Both the position numbers and the translations under genes were made by a program. From the NCBI RefSeq assembly GCF_002913715.1, contig NZ_PPCE01000009.1:1-64000 (forward strand): a DNA stretch of 64,000 nt, read 5' to 3'. Numbering within the stretch: the first letter of the stretch is position 1; each line of letters begins with the position of its first letter. Below, in pieces: positions 36,275-46,626 of the stretch. Origin of the DNA: Campylobacter concisus. GTDB lineage: Bacteria; Campylobacterota; Campylobacteria; Campylobacterales; Campylobacteraceae. The notes beneath the pieces are model-generated. The model made no database searches and was not told the origin of the DNA. It was given only the letters and a program-made list of their open reading frames with translations.

Positions 36275-36937
36275 ATGAAATTTCTAGCTATAACACTCTT
36301 ACTTCTAACAAGTATATTCTTAATAGCTTGCTCAGCTAATCAAGCAAATAAAAAGATAAGTAACTCTGAACTAGAAAACTTAGCTAAACAATATGGTGGA
36401 GTATATATATTTAATCAAAAATTTGTTGATGAGATAGAAAAAAGAGAAAAAGAAAGAGAAGATCTAGCCAAAAATTTAGGGGATAAAATAAGATCAAATC
36501 CTAGAAAGATAAAGCAAGGTGATAAATTTATAACGATATATGATGTAGATATGACCTTGGTAAATCAAAAACTCCCTCAAACCCTCTCAAATGGTAAAAA
36601 ATACTACACTCGCTGGATAGATTATGAAAACCAAACTGGTAAGAAAGCTAAAATCTCTGAAGTCTATATAAATAAAATAATTGAGTTTATAGATTTAGAA
36701 AATTTTAACAAAGAAAAACCATATTTAGATTTAGGAAAATTATATATAGATGATAATGGAGAAATAGTTCCTATAAGCATAGATGTTTATTATGAAACAT
36801 ATAGTACTAAATATGGCTTATTTGGAGATGAAGGAATGGGAATAAGCTTTAGTAAAAAAAGTATAGTTCCGGTAAGCGGTGGAAACAAATTCATTCTAAC
36901 AAACAACAAATTTATAAAAGCAAACAAGGACAAGTAA
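36275..36937 (+). CDS. Lipoprotein, candidate immunity protein (copy 2)
   Basis: A 220-aa lipoprotein (lipobox LIAC, Cys19) paralogous to 35341-35994. The middle (residues about 45-85) and the segment before YETYSTKYGLFGDEG differ most between copies, as expected if specificity has diverged. AAAGGATAACC gives a good ribosome-binding site. The stop codon abuts the GTG start of the lipase-type gene, so the two are translated together. A lipoprotein beside a phospholipase effector is the known arrangement for type VI Tle/Tli pairs; that role here is inferred. Confidence 0.75.
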   Translation: MKFLAITLLLLTSIFLIACSANQANKKISNSELENLAKQYGGVYIFNQKFVDEIEKREKEREDLAKNLGDKIRSNPRKIKQGDKFITIYDVDMTLVNQKLPQTLSNGKKYYTRWIDYENQTGKKAKISEVYINKIIEFIDLENFNKEKPYLDLGKLYIDDNGEIVPISIDVYYETYSTKYGLFGDEGMGISFSKKSIVPVSGGNKFILTNNKFIKANKDK

Positions 36938-39900
36938 GTGCAAACTAAAAAATCAAATAAAGAGCTAATAAATTGCTTTAAAGACTATATTGATATAGCT
37001 GATGCAAGTTATGCAATGCTCCATAATGTATTTGAAAATGAAAGAAATGGACTTGATGAGCTTTATGATAAATTTGGTAAAGATAATGTCCCTGAAAGTA
37101 TTGTAAATTCTTATAGAGAAGATGAAAAGAAAAAGCCTATTTGGAGATATGCGGATGGCATAACAAAGGGAGATATTTTAAAATCAGACCAAAGAGATGA
37201 AAATAATAAAACTATTAAAATAGCAGGAAGCCCTACCGCTTATGCTCTTTGTATAGAAGCAAGATTTATGGCAGATAAAATAGTAAAGAAGCCGGTTGGA
37301 GCAAATGGAGAAACAAAAGATACTGAACTCAAAAATGATGTAAAAAATTTTATAGCTTTGGTACCAGATCAGCCACCCTATATCTTTTATAAACCTGAAT
37401 CCCTCTCCCCTCGCACAAAACTTTTTGTTAATCGCTATGAGCTAGTAAAGCACATACCTAATCAAAAATCAGGTTTTAGCTCAACTATATTTTATGATAC
37501 GCTTAAGTCAAACTATATAATAGGCTTTAGAGGAACAGAGATGAAAATGAATGATCTCTTAGATGATGCCTTTATGGCAATTACATCAAGAGCGCTTATG
37601 CAAATATCTGCTTTAAAATCACTTCAATCCTCTATGCAAGAAGCTATAAATTCCCATAGTCAAAACTTAAGTGGTTTAGATAACACCGCCAAAGACATCA
37701 TCCTATCAGGTCACTCATTAGGAGGTCATCTAGCTCAAATATATGCAGTAACCTTTAAAGATAGCGGAGTAAAAGAACTCTATACTTATAACGCTCCAGG
37801 AATTTATGGTGGCATATTAGCTTCAGCTTTTACTTGGAGCTTAAGGCTTCTTAGCTTTGTGGCTAAAGCCATAGCAAAAGGTGCAAGATGGATAGCAAGG
37901 GTCATAGACAAAGATGGCTTTATAGGAAAGATGGTAGGCTCAGTCTTTAACAAGATAAAAGGTATGTTTGGCTTCAAAGATGATAAGAGCAGTGTAGATG
38001 AATACGTAGATGTAGTTAAAAATAATGAACAAGCTCAAAAGACTCTTGCAGATAAAAAGGTGAGCTCTAATATAAATAAAGTTAGCAAAGAAAAAGATAT
38101 AGACATAGAGATACATCACGTAGAGAGCGTTAAACAAAGTATAAATAGAGATGAAGATAGCTTTTCGAAAGATGTAGCTGTTTTGATAGAACCTACCTTT
38201 TCGGTCATATCTGATCTAGGCTATAAGCTAGGCATAGATACAACTGGCGAAGTAAAGTATGAAAATACTGAGAATAGACACTTGGTGAATATATTGGTTA
38301 GATCTCATTTTTTAAAAGAGAGTGTTTTGGTTTTATATATGCTGTGCTATCTTTTAGAAAATAAAGAAAATGAAGCCAAGATAGAAGGCAAAGATATAGC
38401 TGAAGCACTTGACTATCTAAATGAATATATCCAGTCGCTTAAATTTAAACTAAAATGCATAAGATCGAAGTTAAATTTGGATGTAAATATAGATGATATA
38501 AGTGATGCTTCTATGCTAGATACGCCTTTATATATTTTTTATGCTTATTTAAATCTCTTTTATGAATATGGCAAATTTAGTGATGAAAATTTTAAGCAAG
38601 ATATGGTTGGGTATATAATAGAAAATTTAGGCAGCAACATAGATAAAAATAGCAACAAAGAAGCACATCTAGTAAAGATACTAGATATAGATGATCTAGA
38701 TAAACTAGATGCGACAAAGATAGTAAGTGATGCTAGAGCTGGCGATATAGATATGCTAGTGGCAATTTGTGCTTTGAATTTATTTGTATTTGAAAAAAAG
38801 ATAGATGTAAATGAGCTTGGTAAATACTTCTCTTATAGCAAAAACATCTATAAAAATATAACGATACTACGAGACAATAGAGTAGATATAGCAGAGGCTA
38901 GCATCTTTGTAAAAGATAGAATAGATATGCTAAAGAGCATAATAAATCTAAAATATGCGGATCTAGCAAAGCTAAAAGAAAATGAAAATTTCTTGGCTAG
39001 CATAGACTCTAAGGACATAAGCTCTAGTGATGAAGCCATAGTAATAGCTAATAATAAATCTGCTCAAAATAACGATGATGTAGCCTACAACAATAAAGTA
39101 GCAACCGATGATATAAAAGCTCTTATGAATGAGAGTGTAGGAAGTATCTTTTATAAAAACAACGATACCCTTAGTGTAAGTGCAGTAGATAAAAGTATCG
39201 TTGATGTTGAAGTATTAAAGGAGATATTTAATCTAGATAGTAAAAATATGAATCAAAGAATATATCTAAACTCTGCTCTTTTATCTAAAGCCAATGAAGA
39301 GGAGGATTATCCACTTTATTTTAAAGACGAAAAATATAATAGTGATGAGAATATACCTCTAAATTTTACTCATCAGCCAAGAGATGAGGATAAAGATATA
39401 GGAAGGCTAAATGTTGCTTATAGAAATTCTCAAGCAAATATATTAAATTATTCACTACTAAATAAGAGCCTAAATATCGATCTAAAACCAATGAGCAAAA
39501 AGACTAAAGAGGCTCTTTCAAATTTAAATCAAAGGCAAAATTTACAAAAAGATAATCAATCTAAAGAAATTTCATCCACTGCGACTTCATGCCCTGTCAT
39601 AGAGGATGACACTATCATTTGCCCACATGGCGGTCATGTGATCTTAAAAAGTAGGGCAGGCAGGAGCATAAGATCAGACGATCAAGGCGTGATACTTGAT
39701 GTTGATTTTATAAATTCACCGATAGTAGGCTGCTCAGCTAGGATCCCATGCGTCATAGTAGCTTATGTACCAAGATCAGCACTTAGTCTAAAAAGTATGA
39801 ATGATCACTACGCTGTAATGCAAGATCTAGTGCCAAACTGCCTAAGTAACACAGGCTCTTCGCTAAGGTGTATAAAAAAAGAGAATAAACTAAAACTAGA

Positions 39901-40474
39901 GCATAGTTTAGGTAATCCTATGTTTGAGAATAATAACCTTGCCGTACAAAATCCAAATTTAAACAAGCCATTGATTAGACTTCATATAAAAGCTTTTGCC
40001 TCTCAAATAGATAATCTTTTGGTAACTACCTATTATCTATTTGATAAAAAATTTGAAGATAAAAATGGCTTCAGCAAGATCAAACTCAATTTAGACGAGG
40101 GAAGAGACGTAGAGGATAAGAATTTAAAGGCTCTTTTAGCGGATAATTATGATGATAAGCGTTATGACATCAAAGAATTTAAACTAAGATATGGAGTGGA
40201 TAAGCTGAATTTGATATTTGTAGTTCCAAAGAATTTTAGCCCTCTTGATAAAGAGAACTACAAAAAGGCAAATAGCCCGGAAAGTGGGGTAGGCTTTTTT
40301 GCCAGTTTAGATGAATTTAATAGTTCTAATATAGAAAAGAATAGACATACTTACACTTATGTTTTTATGTCTCCAACTGGAGCTAAAAGTATAGAGCTTG
40401 AGATAGCTAAAGGGCTAGATAGTGGCTATACAAATGGCATAAACACAACTAGCTTTGTAATGCTTGTTAGTTGA
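36938..40474 (+). CDS. Large lipase-type protein with PAAR-like segment, candidate antibacterial effector
   Basis: A 1178-aa protein starting with GTG directly after the lipoprotein stop; AAGGA lies 7 nt upstream. Residues about 180-290 are a class-3 lipase-like alpha/beta hydrolase: FRGTEMKMNDLLDDAF, then the nucleophile elbow GHSLGGH (Ser260) and YTYNAPGIYGG. An amphipathic lysine-rich insert (about 290-350) and a long helical region follow. Residues about 885-985 hold a PAAR-like segment (Cys885, CPHGGH at 895, VGCSARIPC at 932-938). No signal peptide, which fits delivery by a contact-dependent system such as type VI. Final 190 residues form a separate unknown domain. The lipase fold is well supported; effector role is inference. 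Confidence 0.75.
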   Translation: MQTKKSNKELINCFKDYIDIADASYAMLHNVFENERNGLDELYDKFGKDNVPESIVNSYREDEKKKPIWRYADGITKGDILKSDQRDENNKTIKIAGSPTAYALCIEARFMADKIVKKPVGANGETKDTELKNDVKNFIALVPDQPPYIFYKPESLSPRTKLFVNRYELVKHIPNQKSGFSSTIFYDTLKSNYIIGFRGTEMKMNDLLDDAFMAITSRALMQISALKSLQSSMQEAINSHSQNLSGLDNTAKDIILSGHSLGGHLAQIYAVTFKDSGVKELYTYNAPGIYGGILASAFTWSLRLLSFVAKAIAKGARWIARVIDKDGFIGKMVGSVFNKIKGMFGFKDDKSSVDEYVDVVKNNEQAQKTLADKKVSSNINKVSKEKDIDIEIHHVESVKQSINRDEDSFSKDVAVLIEPTFSVISDLGYKLGIDTTGEVKYENTENRHLVNILVRSHFLKESVLVLYMLCYLLENKENEAKIEGKDIAEALDYLNEYIQSLKFKLKCIRSKLNLDVNIDDISDASMLDTPLYIFYAYLNLFYEYGKFSDENFKQDMVGYIIENLGSNIDKNSNKEAHLVKILDIDDLDKLDATKIVSDARAGDIDMLVAICALNLFVFEKKIDVNELGKYFSYSKNIYKNITILRDNRVDIAEASIFVKDRIDMLKSIINLKYADLAKLKENENFLASIDSKDISSSDEAIVIANNKSAQNNDDVAYNNKVATDDIKALMNESVGSIFYKNNDTLSVSAVDKSIVDVEVLKEIFNLDSKNMNQRIYLNSALLSKANEEEDYPLYFKDEKYNSDENIPLNFTHQPRDEDKDIGRLNVAYRNSQANILNYSLLNKSLNIDLKPMSKKTKEALSNLNQRQNLQKDNQSKEISSTATSCPVIEDDTIICPHGGHVILKSRAGRSIRSDDQGVILDVDFINSPIVGCSARIPCVIVAYVPRSALSLKSMNDHYAVMQDLVPNCLSNTGSSLRCIKKENKLKLEHSLGNPMFENNNLAVQNPNLNKPLIRLHIKAFASQIDNLLVTTYYLFDKKFEDKNGFSKIKLNLDEGRDVEDKNLKALLADNYDDKRYDIKEFKLRYGVDKLNLIFVVPKNFSPLDKENYKKANSPESGVGFFASLDEFNSSNIEKNRHTYTYVFMSPTGAKSIELEIAKGLDSGYTNGINTTSFVMLVS

Positions 40475-40498
40475 TAAATTTAAAGAGAGGGATCGTTC

Positions 40499-43400
40499 TT
40501 GAGATTAGATAATACAAAAATTATTAGAAGCATAGAAGAACTACTTTTTGAGGTCGGCGTAAATGGAGAAGGATATAAAAATATAACCTTTTATTGCCGT
40601 GATTTAAACCATTTTTATAATACAAATATATTAAATGGAGATGCCTTATATAATAAGATATTTACCAAGCTGTACGATCAAAAAAAAGAAGGCAAAAAGG
40701 TTATTATAAAGACGTATAAATATTTTGATAAATTTAGTTTATTCAAAAATGAGCATGGTTTTGAAAGAACTGATGAAATAAAAGTCGCAAACAGTAGTAT
40801 GAAATTGGAGGTGCTTAGTCAAGAAAAGGATATCATTGAAGAGTTTACTAAAGAACTAGTAAATCTTGCAAATATTTTTAGAGAACAAGGCAATATGGTT
40901 AAAAATTTTGAAGAAGCATCTAGTGAATTAGTTAGCAACTATAAAAAAATAGATCGAAATATTAACTCCTTATTGGATAGGCTAAGGGATGAGCTAATAA
41001 AAAAAGCAACCATAATATTAAATCATGAAAATTTTGATAAAGAAGAAGAGAGTATAGAAGCAATCAAAGACGGTTTTGAAGAAATCAAAGAGAACCTTAA
41101 AAAGGCTTCAGAGGATGGCAAGATTTATATGGCAAAAGAGATAGTTAAATTCTTTTTTAGTCTTCTTGATATAACTGATTTAAGGGCTACATTTAAGCCA
41201 CTAACACTACTGCTTGCCGTGCCAGATGCACTTTCTGCCACTAAAAATATAGGTGAATTTCTTCAAAAAAGAGGATTTTATGCCTTTTCTAGTCCGGTTA
41301 TGAGCTTACTAGCTACTAAGTTTGGTTTTACATTAGGGTTATTAAATACAGTATCGTTTAACAATATTCTGGTTTTTACAAATGATGATCAAAATAGTGG
41401 GGCATTTATAGATTTTTCAGGGTTTGATATAACAGCCACTAAGACGAAAAGTAATTACGATGAGTATATTGGAATTTGCTCTAATTTTTCATTAGAGAGT
41501 GATGAAAAAAGCCTATTTGAAGCAAAGATAAGCAAATATGAAAATATAGATAAAAAAAATAATATATCAATATGTAAAAATGATAAGGATAATGCTGAAG
41601 AGAGTCTACTTAAGAGGATAGAAGAGTGTGTGATCGCAAATAGAGCAAATTTTGTCTATATGCAGTATCCATTTTTCAATTCTTTAAAATTTGCGAATCT
41701 TTTAAGGGATAAATCCTTAACTACAAAGGACGATACTCACAATACAAATAACAGTAGCGGTACCTCTAAAAACTATCTCATTATTTCAAATGCCCCTATG
41801 AAAGAAAATGCAAAACTAAATGAGCACCTTTTGCAAAACGTATTAAACTATAAGATAATGGACAGTCTAAATAGGGTGGATAACAAGAAAGTGACTGACC
41901 CTAAGCAGCTAAAAGCCACGAAAGACTATAGTCAGTACTCCATACAAGTAGATGCTCAAAATGATGAAGATCTGTATTTATTAAGTCTAAGCCCATTTAC
42001 AAGGGTTAGCAGAGAGAAAATCAAGAAATTTGAAAGTTATATTTCAGACAATTTTATATTTAACAAACCAATGGGTAAAGAAATTTTTAATGGCTCGGAA
42101 CGTTTCATTAAATTTACGCAAGCCAATACCTATTTAAGTCATATAGATAAGTACTTTAAAAATGCCAAAGACATGGAAGAGATAATTAAAAGAGAAGAAG
42201 AATTTTTAGAGGCAAACATAGAGGAATTCAAAATCTTCTTTTTAAATTTGAATTCAAATACGGAACAAGATCGTATTATTTATGCTTTAGGTAAGCCAAC
42301 TTCAATACCAATCGATGATAGAGGCATGATGCAATTATTGTCAGAGGAGTCTAATGGCGCATTTATAATAGAAACAGAATACTATTATCCAGCCACAAAA
42401 GTATTCTTATTAGTGATGGGATATTTTATATTAAGACAAATATTTGATAATTCCTTAATCAAACCAGAGTCTTATCTTGGGAGTGAGGCCATAAATTTAT
42501 ATGGCGAAACATTTCTAGTTTTATCCAAAAACACCTATTATCTAAAAGAAGATGAAACAAAAATACCCATATATTTCTTTAAAAAAGAAAAAGAGGCGAA
42601 AGCAGGACAAAAGGATGCCATCTGCATAGAGGAGATAGTGGACTCAATAGAAAAAAGTCATGTGGCTGATGACGATCATATATTAGATGATGATACATAT
42701 AGTGAGTTAAAAAAGATACTTGAAGAACCAACAACTCTAGACATATATGATATGAGCGATGAAAAATTTGCAAGTAAATTCAAAAAAGAAAATTCTTTAA
42801 ATGACGAAGAATATAAAGAACTTGAAAAGAAACTTAGTAATCCTAATAATATAGATACGAGTAGTATAGAGGATGAGAAATTTAAAAAATATATAAAGCA
42901 GATAAACAACGATGAGTATAAGGATATGATAGATTTTTCATTAAAGTCTATAATGAACGATATATTATCCGATATATTTCCATTTTATGGTTTTTTTATA
43001 GATAAATGCGGTGAGACTGTATGGAAAAGCGTCATAAGGACAATGTTTTATGTAGGCAAAGACGTTACTCCTCTTAATGTTGCCAAAGGTATATTTATGG
43101 CAACAGGTGGAGAGCTTAGATTGGCTACGCTAATAAAAGAAAAGCCTATTTTTAAGTTAATTAGTGCAAGTGATAAAAAAAATTTTAACCTTCTAAGTAG
43201 GCGTGAATTTTTTAGGATGCAAAAGCTAATAAGCAATGATTACCTTTTTTCATATTTTGATCGAAAAGCAAAAGCAAAAGGTAGAGATCAACTAAAGCAT
43301 CAAGAAAAATTAGCAAAAGATTATAAGGATGTCACAAAAAAACTTATAACATTAAGAATAGGTACAGAATTTGTAAAAAATGCTGGAAAGGCAACAGTAT

Positions 43401-44260
43401 CTAATATAACAAGAGCTGGACTTAAATTTTTAGTAGATAGTGCCTATAGCTCATCTTACGAACACCAAAAAAGATCTTATGAACTAATACTTCATAAGTA
43501 TTTCACAAATAAATTTGATGAAACTTATGCTGTTAAGAATATATCTTATGAACCTTATTCAAATAAAACAAGTGAATATACCTACTACCCTATAGAGATA
43601 TACTCATCTTTTATAAATATAGATCTAAAAAGAACTATCATAGGAGGAAGACTATCTAGTGGAGGACTAGACTATCATAACTTCTTCTACTATGACATAA
43701 ACACCACTACAAACAAACTAGACTCTAATCTATCAAAAGATATAAGTCTAGATACTATGATATCTTATCTATGTCTAGATGAGCTAAGAACAGACAATAA
43801 AACTGATGAAGAGTTCTTTAACAACCTAAACAAAAGAAACAAGAAACTAGCATATACACCAAAAGAGCTTATGCTGCAAGGGGTTAAAAGAGAACTAGAT
43901 ATAAGCCCATCAAACTCAATAGATATAAAACAAAGAGAGGAAATTTATGATATGTATAAGACAAGTAAAAGCACTTCAAAACAAGCCTTGCCAATAGACA
44001 AATACAACGAAGCTATGGAGATACTAGAAGACTTTAAAAATGGAAATTTAAACACTAATGGATCAGAAGTGGATAATAAATCAAGAAGACTACTAAAAGC
44101 ACTAGATGTAATAGGCAACAACAATGTAAAGGGTATGTATGTTGGGTGTAAAGAAAATGACTCTAAAAATGAAAAATTTAATGGTCGCATAATTCCCCCT
44201 CGTCTGGTGGGTCGTCTAGCTACCACCATAGTTATGGAAGATGGTCTTTACATAGGATAA
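40499..44260 (+). CDS. 1253-aa protein of unknown family, candidate toxin with replaceable C-terminal module
   Basis: Starts with TTG, preceded by GAGAGG at 8 nt; no alternative ATG for 100 residues. I recognise no domain. A coiled-coil-prone region spans about 100-215, a hydrophobic stretch about 215-290 (EIVKFFFSLLDI, LTLLLAVPDALS, LATKFGFTLGLLN), another hydrophobic helix lies near 640, and an acidic region with repeated ELKKILEEP / YKELEKKL near 735-790. Residues about 1000-1253 are a module that recurs, diverged, at 45623-46623, ending in a block RLVGRLATTIVMEDGLYIG identical in both. Follows the lipase gene by 24 bp and is 3 bp before its partner gene. Confidence 0.7.
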   Translation: MRLDNTKIIRSIEELLFEVGVNGEGYKNITFYCRDLNHFYNTNILNGDALYNKIFTKLYDQKKEGKKVIIKTYKYFDKFSLFKNEHGFERTDEIKVANSSMKLEVLSQEKDIIEEFTKELVNLANIFREQGNMVKNFEEASSELVSNYKKIDRNINSLLDRLRDELIKKATIILNHENFDKEEESIEAIKDGFEEIKENLKKASEDGKIYMAKEIVKFFFSLLDITDLRATFKPLTLLLAVPDALSATKNIGEFLQKRGFYAFSSPVMSLLATKFGFTLGLLNTVSFNNILVFTNDDQNSGAFIDFSGFDITATKTKSNYDEYIGICSNFSLESDEKSLFEAKISKYENIDKKNNISICKNDKDNAEESLLKRIEECVIANRANFVYMQYPFFNSLKFANLLRDKSLTTKDDTHNTNNSSGTSKNYLIISNAPMKENAKLNEHLLQNVLNYKIMDSLNRVDNKKVTDPKQLKATKDYSQYSIQVDAQNDEDLYLLSLSPFTRVSREKIKKFESYISDNFIFNKPMGKEIFNGSERFIKFTQANTYLSHIDKYFKNAKDMEEIIKREEEFLEANIEEFKIFFLNLNSNTEQDRIIYALGKPTSIPIDDRGMMQLLSEESNGAFIIETEYYYPATKVFLLVMGYFILRQIFDNSLIKPESYLGSEAINLYGETFLVLSKNTYYLKEDETKIPIYFFKKEKEAKAGQKDAICIEEIVDSIEKSHVADDDHILDDDTYSELKKILEEPTTLDIYDMSDEKFASKFKKENSLNDEEYKELEKKLSNPNNIDTSSIEDEKFKKYIKQINNDEYKDMIDFSLKSIMNDILSDIFPFYGFFIDKCGETVWKSVIRTMFYVGKDVTPLNVAKGIFMATGGELRLATLIKEKPIFKLISASDKKNFNLLSRREFFRMQKLISNDYLFSYFDRKAKAKGRDQLKHQEKLAKDYKDVTKKLITLRIGTEFVKNAGKATVSNITRAGLKFLVDSAYSSSYEHQKRSYELILHKYFTNKFDETYAVKNISYEPYSNKTSEYTYYPIEIYSSFINIDLKRTIIGGRLSSGGLDYHNFFYYDINTTTNKLDSNLSKDISLDTMISYLCLDELRTDNKTDEEFFNNLNKRNKKLAYTPKELMLQGVKRELDISPSNSIDIKQREEIYDMYKTSKSTSKQALPIDKYNEAMEILEDFKNGNLNTNGSEVDNKSRRLLKALDVIGNNNVKGMYVGCKENDSKNEKFNGRIIPPRLVGRLATTIVMEDGLYIG

Positions 44261-44263
44261 TAG

Positions 44264-45604
44264 ATGAAAAAGATTATATTTACAGCTTTAGCTATCTTAG
44301 TAATAGCCATATCACTAATAGCAATAAATAAAGGAAATTTAATGGATAACAATAATACATATATAGTTATAGCTCCAAATGGAGACAAAATAGAATTTGA
44401 CAAAAAAACAAATTTGATAGCTTCTAAAAATACAAAAAATAATACGGCACATTTGGAAGAAAAATCTCAAATGCTCCTTCAAGCCCGCTCCATCCTAGAC
44501 TCATCTCCATATAAAAACTATAAACCACTATACTATAACCCTAAACCAAACTCTCTAGGTCAAACAGACTATCTATCATTTAAACCTTGGCTAGATATTA
44601 GTTATAAACCAAGCTCAACCAAACTATCACCTTGGACTAAATCAGAAAAAGCTTACTATGAAAGTTTAAAAGATAAAAGAGATAGATATATCTATCTAGT
44701 AAAAAGAAGTAATCTAAAATGCACCATGATAGATATCCCTGAAGATGCAATAGCTAGAGTAGATAGTAAAGGCAAACTAACTAAACCAGAATATGCTGAA
44801 ATTTATGATGAAGTAGATAGAAATAAAAATACACTTAAATCAGAACTCTTTATAGGAGAGTGGGGAATATGTGCTGGAGTATTAGGAGATAGTGAATCAC
44901 TAGGCAATGGAAATGAAGGTGGATTTAAAGCAAGAGAATTTCAAGCAGTATTTTTAGCAGCTCAACTAGGAGAAGTAGAAGCACTACATGTACTAGCAGA
45001 CTGCTTTAAATATTATACATATACAGTTGGAGTAAATAAAAATTTAGATACCTACACGAAAATTCTTAAACTATATAAAAACCCTCCACTAGATGAATAT
45101 GGCATGATGCCTTACCTTGATGAGATAGTGGGAAGCTATTTCGTGATGGATTTTAATAGAAATTTAACCGTAGTTGAGCCAAATGGCTCAATGCATGCTC
45201 ATTTAAGAAGATTAGTAGAAGATGAAGGCAAACTACTAGACCCTAGAGATATTGATGCAAACGAGACTACGAGGGAAGAATTTATAAATTACCTTAAAGA
45301 CAATATTGATGGAAGTGGTCAGGACTTTAATGGTGGTTTTCCTGGAACTTGGGACGATAGAGCTATTACCCTTTACATCGACTCCACCCTTCTAGAATCT
45401 AAAATAATGTCTCTAACTCCACCTGAGGGATATCCTAATGCACCATATTACAACACACCTGAAGAGCTAACAAGACTATATGAGGCTGGTAAATTAGATA
45501 AAAAGCTAAATCCACTAACACCAGTAATGTATAGAGAAAGTTTTCCTGAAGATCTTAGGCAAAAGATATTAAGCTATGCCAAAGAGCATAATATAAAGGA
45601 TTAG
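44264..45604 (+). CDS. Membrane-anchored protein, candidate immunity partner (copy A)
   Basis: A 446-aa protein with an uncleaved N-terminal signal anchor (KKIIFTALAILVIAISLIAI) and a soluble, presumably periplasmic remainder. Residues about 220-255 (REFQAVFLAAQLGEVEALHVLADCF) resemble a Sel1-like repeat; Sel1 and TPR-type proteins occur among known type VI immunity proteins. It begins 3 bp after the 1253-aa gene (TAATAGATG). About 70% identical to copy B, with long stretches the same at DNA level and a variable middle. No family beyond this recognised; immunity is inferred from pairing. Confidence 0.7.
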   Translation: MKKIIFTALAILVIAISLIAINKGNLMDNNNTYIVIAPNGDKIEFDKKTNLIASKNTKNNTAHLEEKSQMLLQARSILDSSPYKNYKPLYYNPKPNSLGQTDYLSFKPWLDISYKPSSTKLSPWTKSEKAYYESLKDKRDRYIYLVKRSNLKCTMIDIPEDAIARVDSKGKLTKPEYAEIYDEVDRNKNTLKSELFIGEWGICAGVLGDSESLGNGNEGGFKAREFQAVFLAAQLGEVEALHVLADCFKYYTYTVGVNKNLDTYTKILKLYKNPPLDEYGMMPYLDEIVGSYFVMDFNRNLTVVEPNGSMHAHLRRLVEDEGKLLDPRDIDANETTREEFINYLKDNIDGSGQDFNGGFPGTWDDRAITLYIDSTLLESKIMSLTPPEGYPNAPYYNTPEELTRLYEAGKLDKKLNPLTPVMYRESFPEDLRQKILSYAKEHNIKD

Positions 45605-45622
45605 ATAATAAATTTAATACCT

Positions 45623-46623
45623 ATGGCTCCATTTGGAGCCAAACTTCGTCTCCTAATAGGCCGCTATAACATAAGTATCATCTGGAATAGTATGAGAAGC
45701 TTTGCTTTTATGAAACAAACTTATATGTTTAATCCAAAAGATGTCGAAGCTATGAGAAATATGCTAAAAGGATATGGCAAATCACTAGGCAAAGATGTAG
45801 GAGTAGCTTTTCTTAAAGGTATGGTAGAACTTTATAAAACATCATATGAAAAACTAGAAGAGAACTACAACGAAATAATGCACACAAGATACACATATAA
45901 ATTTAATGAAGCTTACGCACTAATATCTCATATAAACCTATGTCTATAAAAGAAGCTTATGATAAAAATAGTACAAATAGCTATTGCTACTATCCAGTAA
46001 TGATCTATCAAAACTATATAAGTCTAAATTTAAATAGACTATTTCTAGGAGTAAATATAAATAGTGGAGGATTAGACTATAACTCATTTATCTACTATGA
46101 TATAAACAATAAACAAAGCAAACTCTCACATAACCTTGCTTCAAAGCTAGCACTAAATAACCTTAGTACTTATCTATGTTTAGATGAGCTAAGAGGAGCT
46201 GGCAATGAGATAGATGCAAACTACTTTAAATATGCAAGAAGTAGATATACAAACTCAGATGTAGAGATAAGAGGGTTAAATTTAGATGTAAAAGAGGAGA
46301 AAGAAATTTATGATATATACAATAAAGGCAATGGCCAAGATAGAATGAGCTTCTCTTATGCTATAAAAGACTATCAAAAGGCTGTTGAGATAATAAACAA
46401 ATTTAAAAAAGGAATCTTTAACACCAGCGATGAAAACAACCACTCTAATCTCTCAAGAGATCTGGTAGAGGCTCTTGATACTATTGGCAACAATAACATA
46501 AAGGGTGTGTATGTGGGGTGTAAAGTTGATTTAAAAGATAGAAGTAAAGAGAATATTCCCCCTCGCCTAGTAGGTCGTCTAGCTACCACCATAGTCATGG
46601 AAGATGGTCTTTACATAGGATAA
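45623..46623 (+). pseudogene. Orphan C-terminal toxin-type module, frameshifted
   Basis: Homologous to roughly the last 300 residues of the 1253-aa protein. It is split over two frames (45623-45949 and 45940-46623): the first ends KFNEAYALISHINLCL, the second reads ISYKPMSIKEAYD through the same bases, matching ISYEPYSNKT of the intact gene, so a one-base shift near 45930 breaks it. Shared blocks: INSGGLDYNSFIYYDIN, LSTYLCLDELR, VEALDTIGNNNIKGVYVGC and the final RLVGRLATTIVMEDGLYIG. It lacks the N-terminal 1000 residues and so is either a silent cassette or a relic. Its partner gene follows after 3 bp, exactly as for the intact gene. Confidence 0.8.
45625..45640 (+). repeat. Palindrome GGCTCC-ATTT-GGAGCC at module seam
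   Basis: Perfect 6-bp stem with 4-nt loop, 20 bp after the stop of copy A. The same palindrome (loop ACTT) recurs at 48006-48021 at the same place after copy B. No T tract follows, so it is more likely a seam left by duplication, or part of the old coding text, than a terminator. Confidence 0.7.
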
Positions 46624-46626
46624 TAG

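Noticed and set aside
44370-44384. CTCCAAATGGAG palindrome in the start of copy A, resembling the seam palindrome
   Set aside because: It encodes conserved residues APNG and is not kept in copy B, so it is most likely chance.
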